A DNA stretch of 14,779 nt. It comes from Atribacteria bacterium SCGC AAA255-N14 (GTDB taxonomy: Bacteria > Atribacterota > JS1 > SB-45 > 34-128). The DNA is taken from contig ASPC01000049.1 of NCBI GenBank assembly GCA_000405345.1, forward strand, positions 1-14,779, in the 5' to 3' direction. How positions within the stretch are numbered: position 1 is the stretch's first letter; each line of letters begins with the position of its first letter. Below the pieces are notes generated by a model. The model did not search any database and was not told where the DNA came from. It saw nothing but the letters and a program-made list of their open reading frames with translations. The translations under genes were made by a program, and so were the position numbers. This document shows, piece by piece, positions 14,388-14,779 of this stretch.

Positions 14388-14416
14388 ATGTTACTATATT
14401 TTTTACTACCTGTCAA
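14388..14416 (-). promoter_or_regulatory. Sigma-70-type promoter of the tRNA cluster
   Basis: The minus strand has a perfect TTGACA (14411-14416), 17 bp, then TAACAT (14388-14393, four of six matches to TATAAT). It lies about 36 bp upstream of tRNA-Lys and should drive all four tRNAs. The next rsmA gene may be read from it too. Confidence 0.8.
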
Positions 14417-14444
14417 TAATAAATTAGTCGTTGTCATTTAAGAA

Positions 14445-14490
14445 TCAAAAGTGCACTGTTTTTTAATGATTTAAAATTCAAAAACGCACT
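14445..14490 (+). repeat. Direct repeats at the left end of the right-edge IS
   Basis: TCAAAAGTGCACT (14445-14457) and TCAAAAACGCACT (14478-14490) match at 11 of 13 positions, 33 bp apart, and lie 66 bp before the transposase ATG. They are plausible transposase-binding sites at the element's left end, like the 35-37-bp spaced repeats of the other element at 2873-2967. Confidence 0.5.
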
Positions 14491-14555
14491 AACCTGAAAT
14501 GGTAAAAAAGATGTAATCTAGAACTAAATTCTAAAGAGAAAAGAGGTTCTAAATT

Positions 14556-14779
14556 ATGTCTAAACAATTACATAAAAACTTTACCGATGAGCAAGTAAAA
14601 TTACTATTAAATAGTTATGTGGATAAAAAAATCAAGATTAGCTATATTTTGCAAATGCTTAAAATTAAAAGAAGAAGATTCTTTGAATTATTAGCAAAAT
14701 ACCGCAAAGATCCAGATAGTTTTTCTATCCAGCATGAAAGGAAAACCATTAATCGAAAAATAGATCCGGATATAGAGAA
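14556..14779 (+). CDS. Transposase N-terminal part, cut by window end
   Basis: The ATG at 14556, with AGAGG 9 nt upstream, opens a frame that is still open at the window edge (74 codons). The peptide MSKQLHKNFTDEQVKLLLNS continues into a helix-turn-helix-like stretch (KIKISYILQMLKIKRRRFFELLAKY) and a Lys/Arg-rich linker. This looks like the DNA-binding start of an rve-type (IS481/ISNCY-like) transposase. The catalytic core is outside the window, so the family is an inference. Confidence 0.65.
   Translation, partial: MSKQLHKNFTDEQVKLLLNSYVDKKIKISYILQMLKIKRRRFFELLAKYRKDPDSFSIQHERKTINRKIDPDIE

Overview
The window comes from an AT-rich bacterial chromosome and mixes conserved housekeeping genes with insertion sequences and unusually structured intergenic DNA. 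The minus-strand order rsmA - spoVG - glmU - prs - rplY(ctc-type) - pth is the arrangement familiar from Clostridia, Bacilli and related lineages. The low GC content and the spoVG gene agree with this. A deep-branching relative such as an Atribacterota member is possible, but the sequence alone does not settle the taxon.

Layout. 1-45 is a possible 3' end of an unidentified ORF, followed by a small palindromic MITE-like element (50-106). dnaB lies on the plus strand (260-1603). A 5'-truncated IS481/rve-type transposase follows (about 1794-2873), with three iterated end repeats (2873-2967). A complete IS630-family element (2976-4187) has 11-bp terminal repeats, a TA duplication and a two-frame transposase joined by an A8 slippery run. 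It inserted about 5 bp beyond the pfkA stop. The minus strand then carries pfkA, galT, a strong terminator, and the unit glmU-prs-rplY-pth. Upstream are tRNA-Gln, spoVG and a long region with a perfect consensus promoter. Further upstream are rsmA and a four-tRNA cluster (Lys, Glu, Val, Thr in transcription order) with its own promoter. The right edge enters another transposase gene on the plus strand.

Roles. The minus-strand genes cover cell-wall precursor synthesis (GlmU), nucleotide precursor supply (Prs), translation (L25/Ctc, Pth, RsmA, five tRNAs), central sugar metabolism (PfkA, GalT) and nucleic-acid-binding regulation (SpoVG). DnaB is the replicative helicase.

The most striking feature is not a gene. 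Most large gaps between transcription units contain degenerate tandem arrays with a period of exactly 7 or exactly 8 bp. Each array keeps a 3-5-nt core and varies the remaining positions. Arrays of the two periods often abut, and some words of 23-24 nt recur exactly at distant sites in either orientation. Array DNA supplies the galT stop codon, forms false N-terminal extensions in front of rplY and rsmA, and is joined directly to the truncated transposase. A second item of interest is a compact promoter - small ORF - terminator unit in front of spoVG.
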